Shown: positions 26,888-38,761, counted from the stretch's first letter. The stretch: 64,000 bases of DNA from Thermosipho sp. (in: thermotogales) (GCA_017656335.1 JACDOA010000002.1:310001-374000), one strand, 5' to 3'. Notes: generated by a model not told the origin, from the letters alone. A program made the numbers and translations.

Positions 26888-27262
26888 ATGCCTACTATAA
26901 ACCAATTGGTAAGGCATGGTAGAAAAGTAATAAAGGAGAAATCAAAATCACCAGCTTTACAAGGACATCCACAAAAAAGAGGTGTTTGTGTTAGAGTTTC
27001 AACAATGACACCAAAGAAACCAAATTCTGCTTTGAGAAAAATAGCCAGGGTAAGATTAAGTAATGGAATTGAAGTTACAGCTTATATACCTGGAATAGGT
27101 CATAATTTACAAGAACACTCTGTTGTATTAGTCAGAGGTGGAAGGGTTAAAGACTTACCAGGTATTAGGTATAAAATTATACGCGGTACTTTAGATGCCG
27201 CTGGTGTCGAAAACAGAAAACAGTCCAGAAGTAAATACGGTACTAAGAGACCAAAGAAATAA
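26888..27262 (+). CDS. rpsL: 30S ribosomal protein S12
   Basis: 124 residues with the decoding-centre loops [15 protein letters not shown] and [20 protein letters not shown]12 sits at the A site and controls decoding accuracy. GGGAGGG precedes the ATG. It is the first gene of the translation super-operon. Confidence 0.97.
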   Translation: MPTINQLVRHGRKVIKEKSKSPALQGHPQKRGVCVRVSTMTPKKPNSALRKIARVRLSNGIEVTAYIPGIGHNLQEHSVVLVRGGRVKDLPGIRYKIIRGTLDAAGVENRKQSRSKYGTKRPKK

Positions 27263-27280
27263 TTTGGGAGGGAAAAATAC

Positions 27281-27748
27281 ATGAGAAGAAGAAGAGCGGA
27301 AATTAGGAAAGTCCCACCCGATCCAATTTACAATGATGTTTTGGTTTCTAAGCTTATTAACAGGGTTATGTGGGATGGAAAGAAATCAATAGCACAAAAA
27401 ATTGTATATAAAGCTATGGAATTTTTAGCTGAAAAGACAAAGAAAGAACCTTTAGAAGCATTGCATCAAGCAATCGATAATGTTAGACCACTGGTTGAAG
27501 TAAGGCCCAGAAGGGTTGGTGGTGCAACATATCAAGTACCAATAGAAGTTCAAGAACCAAGAAAAACATCATTGGCATTGAGATGGATAGTAGAGGCAGC
27601 AAGATCGAGAAAAGGTAAACCTATGGCTGAAAAACTGGGCGAAGAATTAGTTAATGCGTTTAATAATACGGGAACAGCCATCAAGAAGAAAGAAGATGTC
27701 CATAGAATGGCGGAAGCCAACAGAGCTTTTGCACACTTTAAATGGTAA
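27281..27748 (+). CDS. rpsG: 30S ribosomal protein S7
   Basis: 155 residues, starting [29 protein letters not shown] and the C-terminal [15 protein letters not shown] are family landmarks. It nucleates the 30S head and in E. coli represses the str operon. It lies 18 bp after rpsL. Confidence 0.97.
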   Translation: MRRRRAEIRKVPPDPIYNDVLVSKLINRVMWDGKKSIAQKIVYKAMEFLAEKTKKEPLEALHQAIDNVRPLVEVRPRRVGGATYQVPIEVQEPRKTSLALRWIVEAARSRKGKPMAEKLGEELVNAFNNTGTAIKKKEDVHRMAEANRAFAHFKW

Positions 27749-27770
27749 TTGAAGTAATTAGGAGGAAAGT

Positions 27771-29846
27771 ATGAAAGAAATTAGAGCGGTATATGTCGAC
27801 CTGAATAAATTAAGAAACATTGGAATAATGGCGCATATAGATGCAGGTAAAACTACGACTACCGAGCGAATCTTGTATTATACAGGTAGAAAACATATTC
27901 TCGGTAGTGTAGATGATGGTACTGCAACAATGGATTGGATGATTCAAGAAAAAGAACGTGGCATTACCATTGTTTCAGCGGCAACTACTTGCATGTGGAA
28001 AAATCACAGAATTAATATAATAGATACGCCTGGACACGTTGATTTTACCATTGAAGTTGAGCGTGCTCTGAGGGTTTTAGATGGTGCGATTGCTGTATTT
28101 GATGCTGCTGCCGGAGTTGAACCACAGTCGGAAACGGTATGGAGGCAAGCAGATAAATACAGTGTCCCAAGAATTGCTTTCATGAATAAAATGGATAAAA
28201 TCGGTGCTGATTTTGATATGTCAGTCAAATCAATGGTTGAGAGATTAGGTGCAAATCCTATCCCAATACAAATGCCAATGGGAGCAGAAGACAGTTTTGA
28301 AGGAGTTATTGATTTAATACAAATGAAATCTATAAGATGGCTTAATGATGATGGCACAGAAATGGTTTATGAAGAAATCCCAGAAAAGTATTTGGCAAAA
28401 GCCGAAGAAATGCGTGAAGAAATGTTAGAAAAAATAGCCGAAATTGACGATGATGTAATGATGCTTTATTTGGAGGGTGAAGAAATACCTGAAGATTTAT
28501 TGAAAAAAGCATTGAGAAAAGCAACAATAGAAAATAAAGGCACACCAGTTCTTTGTGGATCGGCGAAAATGAACAGAGGGGTTCAACCTCTTTTAGATGC
28601 AATTTTAGATTATTTGCCTTCTCCGCTTGATATGCCGCCTGTAAAAGGTTGGGATAAAAACGGAAATGAAGTAAAAATAAACCCCGATGAAAACGAACCA
28701 TTTACAGCTTTAGCTTTTAAAATCCAGGCTGATCCATATGTTGGTAAATTAACATTTTTCAGGGTCTACAGTGGAAGGCTTGAAAAAGGAAGTTATGTAT
28801 ATAACTCATCTAAAGGAAAAAAAGAAAGAATTTCAAGATTAATATTTATGCATGCAGATAAAAGGGAAGATGTAGAATATGTTAGAGCTGGAGACATAGT
28901 TGCAGCAATTGGTTTAAAAGATACCAAAACAGGAGATACGTTATGCGACGAAAAAAGACCTGTTATTCTTGAAAAAATGGAATTTCCAGAACCCGTGATT
29001 TCTATTGCTGTTGAACCTGAGACAAAAAACGATCAGGATAAGCTTTCAAAAGCGTTAACTTTATTAAGTGATGAAGATCCATCATTTAGAGCATATGTGG
29101 ATCATGAAACGGGTGAAACCATTATTTCTGGAATGGGAGAACTTCATTTAGAAATAATAGTTGACAGATTAAAAAGAGAATTTAACACTAAAGTTAGAGT
29201 TGGAAAACCACAGGTTGCTTACAGAGAGACAATTCAAGTTCCCGCTGAAGCCGAAGGTAAATACATTAGACAAAGTGGTGGTCGCGGTCAGTATGGACAT
29301 GTAAAGATGAGATTTGAACCGCTTGAATTAACAAAAACTTTTGAATTTGAAGATAGAACAGTTGGAGGAGTTATACCTAAAGAATATATACCAGCTGTTG
29401 AAGAAGGTGTCAAAGAAGCAACACAAAGTGGTTATATTGCAGGTTATCCCATGGTTGGAATCAAGGCTATTTTACTGGATGGTTCCTATCACGAGGTTGA
29501 TTCGTCTGAGATGGCATTCAAGATAGCTGCTAGTATGGCTTTTAAAGAAGCCATAAAACATGCAAAACCAGTTTTACTTGAACCAATTATGAAAGTTGAA
29601 ATTACAACACCAGAAGAATATATGGGTAATATTATTGCGGATCTTAACTCGAGAAGAGCGCACATCGATTCACTGGAAACAAGAGGTCATTTAAGAATAA
29701 TTAAAGCTCTTGTGCCGCTTTCTGAGATGTTTGGCTATGCAACTGATTTAAGATCATTATCCCAGGGAAGGGCAACTCATACAATGGTATTATCGCATTA
29801 TGATAAGGTTCCTGAAAAAATTGCAGAGAAAATTTTGAAGAAATAA
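27771..29846 (+). CDS. fusA: Elongation factor G
   Basis: A 691-residue GTPase that drives translocation. GTP-binding motifs are [25 protein letters not shown] and [10 protein letters not shown]. Domain IV has [11 protein letters not shown] and the C-terminal domain has [26 protein letters not shown] precedes the ATG by a normal distance. The ten residues before [13 protein letters not shown] are slightly longer than usual. Confidence 0.98.
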   Translation: MKEIRAVYVDLNKLRNIGIMAHIDAGKTTTTERILYYTGRKHILGSVDDGTATMDWMIQEKERGITIVSAATTCMWKNHRINIIDTPGHVDFTIEVERALRVLDGAIAVFDAAAGVEPQSETVWRQADKYSVPRIAFMNKMDKIGADFDMSVKSMVERLGANPIPIQMPMGAEDSFEGVIDLIQMKSIRWLNDDGTEMVYEEIPEKYLAKAEEMREEMLEKIAEIDDDVMMLYLEGEEIPEDLLKKALRKATIENKGTPVLCGSAKMNRGVQPLLDAILDYLPSPLDMPPVKGWDKNGNEVKINPDENEPFTALAFKIQADPYVGKLTFFRVYSGRLEKGSYVYNSSKGKKERISRLIFMHADKREDVEYVRAGDIVAAIGLKDTKTGDTLCDEKRPVILEKMEFPEPVISIAVEPETKNDQDKLSKALTLLSDEDPSFRAYVDHETGETIISGMGELHLEIIVDRLKREFNTKVRVGKPQVAYRETIQVPAEAEGKYIRQSGGRGQYGHVKMRFEPLELTKTFEFEDRTVGGVIPKEYIPAVEEGVKEATQSGYIAGYPMVGIKAILLDGSYHEVDSSEMAFKIAASMAFKEAIKHAKPVLLEPIMKVEITTPEEYMGNIIADLNSRRAHIDSLETRGHLRIIKALVPLSEMFGYATDLRSLSQGRATHTMVLSHYDKVPEKIAEKILKK

Positions 29847-29872
29847 CCACGAAATTTAAAGGAGGGTGAATT

Positions 29873-31075
29873 ATGGCAAAAGAAAAGTTTGTGAGAAGTA
29901 AACCTCACCTTAACGTAGGAACTATTGGTCATATTGACCACGGAAAAACAACACTTACTGCTGCTATGACAAAGTATTTGTCTTTATTTGGAAGAGCAGA
30001 TTATACTCCATACGAACAAATTGATAAGGCTCCAGAAGAAAAACAAAGAGGAATTACTATTAACATTGCACACATTGAATATGAAACCGAGAAAAGGCAC
30101 TATGCACACATTGACTGTCCAGGACACGCAGACTACATTAAGAACATGATTACTGGTGCTGCACAAATGGATGGAGCAATTCTTGTTGTTGCAGCAACTG
30201 ATGGACCTATGCCACAGACCAGAGAACACGTTCTTCTTGCAAGACAAGTTAATGTTCCTGCAATGATTGTTTTTATTAACAAAACAGATATGGTTGATGA
30301 TGAAGAGCTTATCGATCTTGTAGAAATGGAAGTAAGAGATCTTCTTAGCAAATATGAATTTCCAGGCGATGACTTGCCAGTAGTAAGAGGTTCTGCTCTT
30401 AAAGCGGTTGAAGCTTCTGATGACCCAAATGATCCAGCATATAAACCAATTATAGAACTTCTTGATGCAATGGATTCATACTTCCCAGAACCACAAAGAG
30501 AAATTGACAAACCATTCTTGATGCCAGTTGAAGACGTTTTCTCTATAACTGGTAGAGGAACAGTTGTTACAGGGAGAATTGAACGTGGAGTAATCAGACC
30601 AGGTGACGAAGTCGAAATTATTGGTATGAGCTACGAAATTAATAAAACAGTTGTTACAAGTGTTGAAATGTTTAGAAAAATTCTTGACGAAGGTATCGCA
30701 GGAGACAATGTTGGATGTTTATTAAGAGGCGTTGACAAGGACGAAGTAGAAAGAGGACAAGTATTGGCAAAACCAGGTTCAATTACACCACACACAACAT
30801 TCAAAGCACAGGTTTACGTATTGAAGAAAGAAGAAGGAGGAAGACATACTCCATTCCAAAAGGGTTACAAACCACAATTCTTTATTAGAACTGCGGATGT
30901 TACTGGTGAACTTATTGATTTCCCAGCAGGTGTTGAAATGGTTATGCCAGGTGACAATGTTGAAATGACAATTAAGCTTATCTACCCTGTGGCTATTGAA
31001 GAAGGAATGAGATTTGCTATTCGTGAAGGTGGAAGAACAGTAGGTGCAGGAGTAGTTACGGCAATTATTGAGTAA
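29873..31075 (+). CDS. tuf: Elongation factor Tu
   Basis: A 400-residue GTPase that carries aminoacyl-tRNA to the ribosome. Motifs: [22 protein letters not shown], and [20 protein letters not shown], where threonine replaces the more common cysteine or valine in NKxD. The C-terminus has [19 protein letters not shown]. It is the only tuf in this window. A G7/C7 hairpin separates it from rpsJ. Confidence 0.98.
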   Translation: MAKEKFVRSKPHLNVGTIGHIDHGKTTLTAAMTKYLSLFGRADYTPYEQIDKAPEEKQRGITINIAHIEYETEKRHYAHIDCPGHADYIKNMITGAAQMDGAILVVAATDGPMPQTREHVLLARQVNVPAMIVFINKTDMVDDEELIDLVEMEVRDLLSKYEFPGDDLPVVRGSALKAVEASDDPNDPAYKPIIELLDAMDSYFPEPQREIDKPFLMPVEDVFSITGRGTVVTGRIERGVIRPGDEVEIIGMSYEINKTVVTSVEMFRKILDEGIAGDNVGCLLRGVDKDEVERGQVLAKPGSITPHTTFKAQVYVLKKEEGGRHTPFQKGYKPQFFIRTADVTGELIDFPAGVEMVMPGDNVEMTIKLIYPVAIEEGMRFAIREGGRTVGAGVVTAIIE

Positions 31076-31085
31076 TTGACTTGAG

Positions 31086-31103
31086 AGGGGGGGATCCCCC
31101 CCT
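31086..31103 (+). other. G7/C7 hairpin between tuf and rpsJ
   Basis: AGGGGGGG, AT, CCCCCCCT: a near-perfect inverted repeat in very AT-rich surroundings, 10 bp after the tuf stop. There is no T-run (TTCTTCCTG follows), so it looks like a processing or mRNA-stability element that may uncouple tuf from the S10 genes, rather than a full terminator. Confidence 0.6.
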
Positions 31104-31133
31104 TCTTCCTGAAATAAAAAGGGAGGGAACAAA

Positions 31134-31442
31134 ATGCCAGGACAAAAGATAAGAATAAGGCTGAAAGCATATGATCATAAGTTGCTAGATGAATCTGCCA
31201 AAAAAATAGTTGATGTTGTTAAAGAAACCAACGCAAAGGTTTCAGGTCCTATTCCTTTACCAACAGAAAGGACCCTTTACGTTGTGTTAAGATCACCTTT
31301 AAAACACAAAGATTCAAGGGAACAATTTGAAAAGAGAGTTCACAAAAGATTGATTGATATTGTTGAACCAACACCAAAGACTATTGATGCACTTATGAAA
31401 ATAAACCTTCCAGCTGGAGTTGACGTTGAAATCAACCTGTGA
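31134..31442 (+). CDS. rpsJ: 30S ribosomal protein S10
   Basis: 102 residues with [20 protein letters not shown] and [18 protein letters not shown]. First gene of the S10 cluster; it is also the NusE antitermination partner in E. coli. GGGAGGG precedes the ATG. Confidence 0.97.
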   Translation: MPGQKIRIRLKAYDHKLLDESAKKIVDVVKETNAKVSGPIPLPTERTLYVVLRSPLKHKDSREQFEKRVHKRLIDIVEPTPKTIDALMKINLPAGVDVEINL

Positions 31443-31464
31443 TACGAACTTGGAGGTGCTTAAG

Positions 31465-32082
31465 ATGAAGATGATAATAGGAAGAAAGATTGGAATGACT
31501 CGGGTATTTAAAGACGATGAAGCTATTCCAGTAACAGTGATAAAAGCAGGCCCATGCTTTGTTGTTCAAAAGAAAACAGTTGAAACAGATGGATATAACG
31601 CTGTTCAAATTGGTTTTGAAGAAGCCAAAAAAGTTAATAAACCAATGGAAGGTGTATTTAAAAAAGCTAGAATCAAGCCTTTAAAAATATTAAAAGAATT
31701 TAGAGTTGACGATGTTGAAAATTACGAAATAGGTCAAGAAATAAAAGTTGATATTTTTGAAGAAGGAGATAAAGTTGATATTACTGGTTGGTCAAAAGGA
31801 AAAGGATTTGCAGGTGCCATGAAAAGATGGGGTTTTAGAGGCGGACCAAAATCTCATGGTGCAAAGTTTCATAGAGAACTTGGTTCTGTTGGTCAACATA
31901 GTGAACCTGCAAGAATTTTCAAAGGAAAAAAAATGCCGGGACAATATGGTAACGAACGCGTAACAATCTTAAACTCAGAAATTGTTAAAATTGATGTAGA
32001 TAATAATCTAATAGCAGTTAAAGGTGGAGTTCCAGGAGCGAGGGGCGGCCTTGTCCTCATTAGAACTGCAAAAAGAGGATAA
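31465..32082 (+). CDS. rplC: 50S ribosomal protein L3
   Basis: 205 residues from ATG at 31465, which is 7 bp after GGAGGT and gives MKMIIGRKIGMTRVF. A start at 31420 would sit inside rpsJ. The central loop GWSKGKGFAGAMKRWGF reaches the peptidyl-transferase area. Confidence 0.96.
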   Translation: MKMIIGRKIGMTRVFKDDEAIPVTVIKAGPCFVVQKKTVETDGYNAVQIGFEEAKKVNKPMEGVFKKARIKPLKILKEFRVDDVENYEIGQEIKVDIFEEGDKVDITGWSKGKGFAGAMKRWGFRGGPKSHGAKFHRELGSVGQHSEPARIFKGKKMPGQYGNERVTILNSEIVKIDVDNNLIAVKGGVPGARGGLVLIRTAKRG

Positions 32083-32121
32083 GAGCAAGCCTCGAAAATG
32101 TAAAAAAGGAGGCTATGAAAA

Positions 32122-32787
32122 ATGGCTACTTTAGATTTATTGAATTCTAAAGGAGAAAAGGTAGGAACAATTGAATTAAAAGATGAAGTTTTTACTGTGG
32201 AACCAAATTTGGATGTTATGTGGCGTTATGTTGATATGCAACTTACCAATTCAAGATCTGGAACTGCGTCTACAAAAACACGCAGTGAAGTATCTGGTGG
32301 TGGAAGAAAACCTTGGCCACAAAAGCACACAGGTAGAGCAAGACAAGGATCAATTAGAGCACCCCATTGGAGACACGGTGGAGTGGCTCATGGTCCAAGA
32401 CCAAAAGTTTATTTTAAAAGATTAAACAAGAAAATGAAAAAGCTTGCTTTGAAATCTGCTCTTTCATTAAGATTCAAAGAAGGAAATTTGATTGTTGTTG
32501 ACGATCTTAAACTTGAAAGAGCAAAGACAAGAGAGTTAAAGGAAGTAATGAAAAATCTTGGACTTGAAGAAAGTAAAGTCCTTTTTGTTCTTCCTAAAAA
32601 GATTGAAGAATATGAAAATGTAAAAATTTCTGGACGAAATATCCCAGGAGTTAAAGTTATTATTGCAGATAATCCTGGAACTGAAAAAGTTACAATTGAT
32701 GGATTAAATGTTTATGATATTTTAAATCATGATAAACTAGTGCTTGTCCAGGGTACCGTCCAGAAGATCGAGGAGGTGCTCGGATAA
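32122..32787 (+). CDS. rplD: 50S ribosomal protein L4
   Basis: 221 residues. The extended loop [19 protein letters not shown] lines the peptide exit tunnel. In E. coli L4 represses the S10 operon. The stop overlaps the rplW ATG by one base. Confidence 0.96.
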   Translation: MATLDLLNSKGEKVGTIELKDEVFTVEPNLDVMWRYVDMQLTNSRSGTASTKTRSEVSGGGRKPWPQKHTGRARQGSIRAPHWRHGGVAHGPRPKVYFKRLNKKMKKLALKSALSLRFKEGNLIVVDDLKLERAKTRELKEVMKNLGLEESKVLFVLPKKIEEYENVKISGRNIPGVKVIIADNPGTEKVTIDGLNVYDILNHDKLVLVQGTVQKIEEVLG

Positions 32788-33092
32788 TGAAAAATTATGC
32801 CGACATTGTTATCAGACCAATAGTAGGTGAAAAAGCATATTATGCCAGAGAAGATAGAAAATACGTTTTTGAAGTTGCAAAAGAAGCTAATAAACTTCAA
32901 ATAAAAGAAGCAATTGAAAAGCTTTTTAATGTCAAGGTTGATAAAGTTAATGTTGTTAATGTAAAACCTAAACCAAAAAGAGATATTAGACGTGGAGCGT
33001 TAGCAAGAGAAGGTTATACAAAATCATGGAAAAAAGCAGTAGTTACACTTAAAAAAGGCTATACAATTAAGGAACTTGAAGGAGAACACTAA
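32787..33092 (+). CDS. rplW: 50S ribosomal protein L23
   Basis: 101 residues: IVIRPIVGEKAYYAREDRKY and VNVVNVKPKPKRDIRRG. L23 forms the tunnel-exit docking site for trigger factor and SRP; tig is in this window at 46241-47566. Start overlaps rplD by one base. Confidence 0.96.
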   Translation: MKNYADIVIRPIVGEKAYYAREDRKYVFEVAKEANKLQIKEAIEKLFNVKVDKVNVVNVKPKPKRDIRRGALAREGYTKSWKKAVVTLKKGYTIKELEGEH

Positions 33093-33104
33093 AAGGGGTG
33101 AATA

Positions 33105-33932
33105 ATGATGGCACTTAAGAGATTTAAACCAACAAGCCCTGGAAGAAGACAAATGATAATATCAGATTTTTCTGAAATAACAAAGAGAGAGCCAGAAAAA
33201 TCATTAACAGTTCCTCTGAAGAAAACTGGTGGTAGAAATAATTATGGAAGAATCACTGTTAGATTTAGAGGCGGAGGGCATAAAAGAAGATATAGAATTA
33301 TCGATTTTAAAAGGGACAAAATTGATATTCCTGCAAAGGTAGTTTCAGTAGAATATGACCCAAATAGAACTGCGAGAATTGCTTTATTAGTATATGCTGA
33401 TGGAGAAAAGAGATACATTTTGGCGCCTCAAGGATTAAAAGTTGGAGATACTGTTCAAAGTGGTCCAAATGCAGAGATCAAACCCGGAAATGCTTTACCT
33501 TTGGAGAATATTCCTGTTGGTACTATCATTCACAATGTTGAATTTATACCAGGTAAAGGTGGTCAAATTGCAAGATCAGCAGGAAGTTCCTGCCAATTGA
33601 TGGCTAAAGAAGGAAACTATGCTCTTCTCAGAATGCCATCTGGAGAATTAAGAAAAGTCCCTGCTAAATGTTACGCAACAGTTGGAGTAATTGGAAATGA
33701 AGATCATAAAAACGAAGTTGATGGTAAAGCTGGAAGAGTGAGATGGATGGGTAGAAAACCTCACGTTCGTGGAGTTGCAATGAATCCAGTAGATCACCCA
33801 CATGGTGGTGGTGAAGGTAGAGGAAAAGGACACCATCCACAAAGTCCTTGGGGACAATTAGCTAAGGGCTATAAGACAAGAAGAGGTAAGAAAGCTTCAG
33901 ACAAATTAATAGTCAGAAGAAGAAACGGATAA
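33105..33932 (+). CDS. rplB: 50S ribosomal protein L2
   Basis: 275 residues, beginning [17 protein letters not shown]-terminal [17 protein letters not shown] is the peptidyl-transferase-proximal loop with the conserved histidine. Two adjacent ATGs (33105, 33108) follow AGGGGTG; the second has better spacing. Confidence 0.97.
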   Translation: MMALKRFKPTSPGRRQMIISDFSEITKREPEKSLTVPLKKTGGRNNYGRITVRFRGGGHKRRYRIIDFKRDKIDIPAKVVSVEYDPNRTARIALLVYADGEKRYILAPQGLKVGDTVQSGPNAEIKPGNALPLENIPVGTIIHNVEFIPGKGGQIARSAGSSCQLMAKEGNYALLRMPSGELRKVPAKCYATVGVIGNEDHKNEVDGKAGRVRWMGRKPHVRGVAMNPVDHPHGGGEGRGKGHHPQSPWGQLAKGYKTRRGKKASDKLIVRRRNG

Positions 33933-33947
33933 TAGGGAGGTGCAACG

Positions 33948-34235
33948 ATGGGCAGGTCCACCAAAAAGGGACCTTATGTAGATCCCAAACTTTTAAAGAA
34001 AATAAGACAATTAAATGAATCTGGTGAAAAAAAGATTATAAAAACTTGGAGTAGAGCAAGTATGATTGTTCCAGAAATGGTAGGACACACTATTGCAGTC
34101 TATAATGGAATAAAACACATACCCGTTTATATCACAGAAAATATGGTAGGACATAGATTAGGAGAATTTTCATTTACAAGAAGATTTGGAGGACATGCGG
34201 ATAAGTCTGCAAGCAAGGGTCAGGTTAAAAAATGA
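33948..34235 (+). CDS. rpsS: 30S ribosomal protein S19
   Basis: 95 residues with [19 protein letters not shown] and the C-terminal [20 protein letters not shown]. It binds the 30S head beside S13. ATG follows GGGAGGTG. Confidence 0.97.
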   Translation: MGRSTKKGPYVDPKLLKKIRQLNESGEKKIIKTWSRASMIVPEMVGHTIAVYNGIKHIPVYITENMVGHRLGEFSFTRRFGGHADKSASKGQVKK

Positions 34236-34249
34236 GGAGGGTGGAAACA

Positions 34250-34696
34250 ATGCAAGCTCTTATTAAAAGAAATGGAATGAAACGTTCTAAATTCCATTCC
34301 GCAAGAAAAGAGAAATTGGCGACTATGCCAGTATTTGAAGCTAAAGCTGTAGCAAAGTTCATTAGAATTTCTCCTAGAAAGGCAAGAAGTGTTGCAAATT
34401 CTATTAAAGGTAAAAATGTTTCAGAAGCGTTTACAATTCTTGAATTTTCGCCGAAAAAGGCTGCACGAATTATAAAAAATGTGTTAAAATCAGCAGTGGC
34501 AAACGCAGTAAATAATTTTAATCTTTCAGAAGAAAATTTGTATGTTTATACATGCTATGTAAATGATGGTCCAAGAATGAAAAGGCTTTGGCCAAGAGGT
34601 AGAGGAAGTGCTGATATAATTCAGAAGAGAATGTCCCATATTACAGTTATTGTTAGGGATAAAGAAGCCGAAAAGGCAGCAAAGGAAGAAAAGTAA
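34250..34696 (+). CDS. rplV: 50S ribosomal protein L22
   Basis: 148 residues from ATG at 34250, which follows GAGGAGGG; an in-frame ATG at 34232 precedes that site. About 27 basic residues come before the usual core, which starts [20 protein letters not shown]. The tunnel hairpin is near [15 protein letters not shown]. The N-terminal extension is longer than in E. coli. Confidence 0.95.
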   Translation: MQALIKRNGMKRSKFHSARKEKLATMPVFEAKAVAKFIRISPRKARSVANSIKGKNVSEAFTILEFSPKKAARIIKNVLKSAVANAVNNFNLSEENLYVYTCYVNDGPRMKRLWPRGRGSADIIQKRMSHITVIVRDKEAEKAAKEEK

Positions 34697-34716
34697 TAGA
34701 AAGGTGAGGTGGTAAG

Positions 34717-35346
34717 GTGGGTCAAAAAGTTCATCCACGTGGGTTTAGACTAGGACTTACAGCTGACTGGCAAGCTACCTGGTTTAACGAGAAAAATTAC
34801 GCCGAATACCTGCTTGAAGATGAGGAAATCAGAAAAATAATTAAAGAAAAATATAATCATGCTGGTATAAGCGAAATTGCAATTGAAAGGCCAGATTCAG
34901 AAAGAGTTATTGCAATTGTTAAAAGTGCAAGACCTGGGATTATTATAGGTAAAAAGGGTGTTGAGATTACTAAATTAAGACAGGACCTTGAAAGAAGATT
35001 TAACAGAAGATTTATTATCAATATTGAAGAAATTAAAACGCCCGAAGCAGATGCACAGTTAGTAGCTGAGAATATTGCTGGAAGAATAGAGAAACGTGCA
35101 TCATATAAAATAGTTATGAAAAGAGCAATTTCAAATGCAATGAGAAAAGGTGCAAAGGGAATTAAAATTATGGTTGCCGGAAGACTTGCAGGTGCAGAAA
35201 TTGCAAGAACCGAGTGGTATCTTAAAGGAAGGCTTCCACTTCAAACCATTAGATCGATTATTGATTACGGTACCGCAAGAGCCGAAACAAAATATGGTAC
35301 TATAGGAATTAAGGTTTGGATTTATAAAGGCGACGCCGACATCTGA
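34717..35346 (+). CDS. rpsC: 30S ribosomal protein S3
   Basis: 209 residues, GTG start giving [17 protein letters not shown]. The KH domain motif is [18 protein letters not shown]3 helps form the mRNA entry channel. GAGGTGG precedes the start. Confidence 0.97.
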   Translation: MGQKVHPRGFRLGLTADWQATWFNEKNYAEYLLEDEEIRKIIKEKYNHAGISEIAIERPDSERVIAIVKSARPGIIIGKKGVEITKLRQDLERRFNRRFIINIEEIKTPEADAQLVAENIAGRIEKRASYKIVMKRAISNAMRKGAKGIKIMVAGRLAGAEIARTEWYLKGRLPLQTIRSIIDYGTARAETKYGTIGIKVWIYKGDADI

Positions 35347-35368
35347 CGTCAAAAGGAGGTAGTACGAC

Positions 35369-35797
35369 ATGTTAATGCCGAAAAGAGTTAAGTACAGAAA
35401 ACAACATCGCGGAAGAATGAAAGGAAAAGCCAAAGGTGGAACATTAGTGAATTTTGGTGATTATGGTTTAAAAGCTATGGAATCTCACTGGATCACAGCA
35501 CAGCAAATAGAAGCTTGTAGAATTGCAATTACAAGAACTTTGAAAAAATCTGGAAAGCTTTGGATTAGAGTTTTTCCTGATAAATCATATACAAAACACC
35601 CGGCCGAGAGTAAGTTAGGAAAAGGTAAAGGTAATGTTGAAGGTTGGGTTGCAGTTGTAAAACCTGGGAAAATTTTGTTTGAAATTGGAGGAGTAAGCGA
35701 AGAATTAGCAAGAGAAGCTCTTGAATATGCTGCTACAAAGCTTCCAATAAGAACAAAAATAGTAAAAAGACATGAGATAGGTGGTGAAGCAGTATGA
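35369..35797 (+). CDS. rplP: 50S ribosomal protein L16
   Basis: 142 residues starting [19 protein letters not shown], with [20 protein letters not shown]. It contacts tRNA in the A site. The stop overlaps rpmC by 4 bp. Confidence 0.97.
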   Translation: MLMPKRVKYRKQHRGRMKGKAKGGTLVNFGDYGLKAMESHWITAQQIEACRIAITRTLKKSGKLWIRVFPDKSYTKHPAESKLGKGKGNVEGWVAVVKPGKILFEIGGVSEELAREALEYAATKLPIRTKIVKRHEIGGEAV

Positions 35798-35994
35798 AGG
35801 CTGCTGAACTTAGAGGCTTAACAAACGAAGAATTATTAAATCTTCTTGAAGAAAAGAAAAGAACATTAATGAACCTTAGGTTCCAAAATGCCCTGGGACA
35901 ATTAAATGATTATAGCCAAATTTCAAAAACAAGAAAAGATATAGCAAGAATCAAAACAATTCTCAGGGAAAGAGAACTGGGTGTAAGGAGGTAA
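35794..35994 (+). CDS. rpmC: 50S ribosomal protein L29
   Basis: 66 residues, a two-helix protein with the pattern [22 protein letters not shown]. It sits near the tunnel exit next to L23. ATGA overlap with rplP. Confidence 0.96.
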   Translation: MKAAELRGLTNEELLNLLEEKKRTLMNLRFQNALGQLNDYSQISKTRKDIARIKTILRERELGVRR

Positions 35995-35999
35995 TTGAC

Positions 36000-36305
36000 A
36001 TGCCAAAAAAGAAGCTTGTAGGTGAAGTTGTGAGTAATAAAATGGATAAGACAGTAGTAGTTGCCGTTAATACATTGGTAAAACACCCGACTGTGGGGAA
36101 ATATATAAAAAGAACAAAAAAATATTATGCCCACGATGAAAATAACGAATGTAGTATAGGCGATACTGTTGAAATTATTGAATCCAGACCTTTGAGTAAA
36201 TTGAAAAGATGGAGAGTATTAAGAATAGTCGAAAGATCAGTTTTTGCTGACGAAAACGCTGAAGATAACGTAGACTTGGAAGGAGGTAGTAACAATGATA
36301 ATTAA
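36000..36305 (+). CDS. rpsQ: 30S ribosomal protein S17
   Basis: 101 residues, about 15 longer than most S17. The OB-fold core runs [19 protein letters not shown] to [17 protein letters not shown]. The extra acidic tail is encoded across the rplN ribosome binding site and overlaps rplN by 11 bp. Confidence 0.96.
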   Translation: MPKKKLVGEVVSNKMDKTVVVAVNTLVKHPTVGKYIKRTKKYYAHDENNECSIGDTVEIIESRPLSKLKRWRVLRIVERSVFADENAEDNVDLEGGSNNDN

Positions 36306-36663
36306 TGAAAGCTACCTCAATGTTGCAGATAATTCCGGAGCAAAGCAATTAAGAGTAATAAGAGTATTGGGTGGTTCTAGAAGAAAATGGGGAACAGTAG
36401 GAGATATTGTTGTATGCAGTGTTAGGGATGCAGTACCAAATGGTGATCTAAAAAAAGGAGATGTTGTAAAAGCCGTTATTGTTAGGACAAAAAAAGAAAT
36501 TAGAAGACCAGATGGTACATACATTCGTTTTGATGATAATGCTGCTGTTGTAATCGATAAATTCAATGAGCCTAAGGGGACACGTGTTTTTGGACCAGTT
36601 GCAAAGGAACTTAGAGAAAAAGGATTTATGAAAATAGTCTCCTTAGCGCCAGAAGTATTTTAA
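36295..36663 (+). CDS. rplN: 50S ribosomal protein L14
   Basis: 122 residues with [20 protein letters not shown] and [10 protein letters not shown]. It forms a bridge to the 30S subunit. ATG at 36295 follows GGAGGT inside the rpsQ tail. Confidence 0.97.
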   Translation: MIINESYLNVADNSGAKQLRVIRVLGGSRRKWGTVGDIVVCSVRDAVPNGDLKKGDVVKAVIVRTKKEIRRPDGTYIRFDDNAAVVIDKFNEPKGTRVFGPVAKELREKGFMKIVSLAPEVF

Positions 36664-36676
36664 GGGGTGATGTGCA

Positions 36677-36997
36677 GTGGCAAGAAAAATAAAAAAAGGT
36701 GATACAGTACAAGTAATTTCAGGAAAAGATAAAGGAAAAACAGGGGAAGTTATTACTGTTATTCCAAAAGAAGATAAGGTAATTGTAAGGGGTGTTAATG
36801 TAGTTAAAAGACACCAAAGGCCAACATCTCATATGAGACAAGGTGGAATTATAGAAAAAGAATCACCAATTTATGTTTATAAGGTAGCTCTCGTGTGTCC
36901 AAGCTGTGGAAAGCCAACCAGAGTAGGTTTTAAAGTTCTTGAAGATGGAAGCAAAGTTAGGTATTGTAAGAAATGCGGAGAAGTCATAGATAAGTAA
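36677..36997 (+). CDS. rplX: 50S ribosomal protein L24, with zinc ribbon
   Basis: 106 residues. The KOW domain is [20 protein letters not shown]. The C-terminal half has two CxxC pairs, [14 protein letters not shown] and [10 protein letters not shown], which would bind zinc; most mesophile L24 lack these cysteines. GTG start behind AGGGGTGAT. Confidence 0.96.
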   Translation: MARKIKKGDTVQVISGKDKGKTGEVITVIPKEDKVIVRGVNVVKRHQRPTSHMRQGGIIEKESPIYVYKVALVCPSCGKPTRVGFKVLEDGSKVRYCKKCGEVIDK

Positions 36998-37010
36998 GGA
37001 GGAATAGAGC

Positions 37011-37556
37011 ATGCAGTACATACCATTGAAAGAAAAGTATAGAAATGAAATTATACCTGCAATGATTAAAGAATTTGGATATAAAAATGTTTTTCAAGTT
37101 CCCAGAATTGAAAAAATAGTTATCAATATGGGAATTGGAGAAGGTTCTAGAAATAAAGATGTTGTCGATGTCCATGCAAAAGAATTAGCATTAATTGCAG
37201 GTCAAAAACCCGTTATTACAAGGGCAAAGAAAAGTATTTCAAATTTCAAAATTAGAAAAGGTATGCCAATAGGCCTAAAAGTTACATTAAGAGGATTAAA
37301 CATGTATAACTTTTTATACAAACTAATTAATCTTGTTTTACCTAAAGTTAGAGACTTTAGAGGATTAAATCCTAATGGTTTTGATGGAAGAGGAAATTAT
37401 TCGTTTGGATTAACTGAACAATTGGTTTTTCCAGAAATTTCTCCGGATCAAGTTAAAAGAGTTCAAGGTATGGATATAGTTATTGTTACAACTGCAAAGA
37501 CTGATGATGAAGCTAGAAAATTATTAGAATTATTTGGTTTTCCTTTTAAAAGATAA
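37011..37556 (+). CDS. rplE: 50S ribosomal protein L5
   Basis: 181 residues with [19 protein letters not shown] and [20 protein letters not shown]. It binds 5S rRNA together with L18. ATG behind AAGGAGGA. Confidence 0.97.
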   Translation: MQYIPLKEKYRNEIIPAMIKEFGYKNVFQVPRIEKIVINMGIGEGSRNKDVVDVHAKELALIAGQKPVITRAKKSISNFKIRKGMPIGLKVTLRGLNMYNFLYKLINLVLPKVRDFRGLNPNGFDGRGNYSFGLTEQLVFPEISPDQVKRVQGMDIVIVTTAKTDDEARKLLELFGFPFKR

Positions 37557-37571
37557 TAAGGAGGTTACGAT

Positions 37572-37757
37572 ATGGCTAGAAAAGGTCTTGTAGAAAGATG
37601 GAAAAAGCCTAAGAAATTTAAAACAAGAGAATACACAAGGTGTAAAATTTGCGGAAGAGCTCACTCTGTTTATAGAGAATTTGGGATTTGTAGAGTTTGT
37701 TTTAGAAAAATGGCCAACGAGGGAAAACTCCCGGGTGTTAGGAAGGCAACATGGTAA
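37572..37757 (+). CDS. rpsN: 30S ribosomal protein S14, zinc type
   Basis: 61 residues, the short zinc-binding form. [20 protein letters not shown] holds two CxxC pairs. The longer zinc-free paralogue is not seen here. Confidence 0.97.
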   Translation: MARKGLVERWKKPKKFKTREYTRCKICGRAHSVYREFGICRVCFRKMANEGKLPGVRKATW

Positions 37758-37772
37758 AAGGAGGGGAATACA

Positions 37773-38177
37773 ATGTGGAGCGATCCAATAGCTGACATGC
37801 TCACTAGAATAAGGAACGCAAACGTTGCGTTTAAAGAACAAGTAGACATTCCAGCATCAAATTTAAAGAAAGAAATCGCTGAAATTTTAAAAAGCGAAGG
37901 TTTTATAAAAGGATATACTTATATTGAGGATGGAAAACAAGGTATATTAAGAATTCAAATGAAATACAAAGGAACTAGAAGAAATAGAGAAAGAGTAATT
38001 CACGGTATTGTGAGAGTTTCAAAACCAGGAAGAAGAATTTATGTTGGTAAAGATAAATTACCTAAAGTTAAAAATGGACTCGGAATCGCAATATTATCAA
38101 CTTCAAAAGGAGTTTTAACAGACAAAAAAGCAAAAGAACTTGGAGTTGGCGGAGAAGTAATCGCCTACATCTGGTAA
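37773..38177 (+). CDS. rpsH: 30S ribosomal protein S8
   Basis: 134 residues, beginning [16 protein letters not shown] and ending with the [20 protein letters not shown] type block (here [15 protein letters not shown]). In E. coli S8 represses the spc operon. AAAGGAGG precedes the ATG. Confidence 0.97.
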   Translation: MWSDPIADMLTRIRNANVAFKEQVDIPASNLKKEIAEILKSEGFIKGYTYIEDGKQGILRIQMKYKGTRRNRERVIHGIVRVSKPGRRIYVGKDKLPKVKNGLGIAILSTSKGVLTDKKAKELGVGGEVIAYIW

Positions 38178-38190
38178 GGAGGTGTGCTTA

Positions 38191-38745
38191 ATGTCCCGTA
38201 TAGCAAATAAACCTATTGTTATACCAAATGGTGTTGAAGTAAAATTGGAAGGAAATATTTTAAAAGTAAAAGGACCTAAAGGTGAGTTACAACAAGAATT
38301 TTTACCATATGTGAAAGTGGAAATAAATGGCAATGAAATTAACGTTCAACCAAACGTTGAAGTTATGAAGAGAAAATCAGATCTTAAAAAGATGAAAATG
38401 TTTACTGGAACGTATTGGAGATTATTTAATAACATGGTAATTGGTGTGACACAAGGATTTAAAAAGGAACTTGAGATAGTTGGTATTGGTTATAGAGCAC
38501 AGATACAAGGAAACAAACTTGTTATGAATCTTGGATATGCTCATCCTGTTGAAATGGAAATTCCTTCTGATGTAAAAGTAGAAGTTCCAAGTCCCAACAG
38601 AATAATAGTGAGTGGAATTGACAAACAAAGGGTAGGACAGGTAGCTGCTGATATAAGAAAATGGAGAAAGCCAAATGTTTACTCCGGTAAAGGTATCAGA
38701 TATGTTGGTGAGTATGTAAGAATGAAGGAAGGAAAGAAAGCATAA
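38191..38745 (+). CDS. rplF: 50S ribosomal protein L6
   Basis: 184 residues from ATG at 38191, 9 bp after AAGGAGG; an in-frame GTG at 38182 falls in that site. [19 protein letters not shown] opens the first of two repeats; [20 protein letters not shown] closes the protein. Confidence 0.97.
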   Translation: MSRIANKPIVIPNGVEVKLEGNILKVKGPKGELQQEFLPYVKVEINGNEINVQPNVEVMKRKSDLKKMKMFTGTYWRLFNNMVIGVTQGFKKELEIVGIGYRAQIQGNKLVMNLGYAHPVEMEIPSDVKVEVPSPNRIIVSGIDKQRVGQVAADIRKWRKPNVYSGKGIRYVGEYVRMKEGKKA

Positions 38746-38761
38746 AGGGGGTACAACTGAG

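Noticed and set aside
28004-28701. Two overlapping antisense frames in fusA
   Set aside because: Shadows of a conserved gene with no independent support.
30133-30510. Long antisense frame within tuf
   Set aside because: Strongly coded genes leave open antisense frames. There is no start signal and EF-Tu is certain on the other strand.
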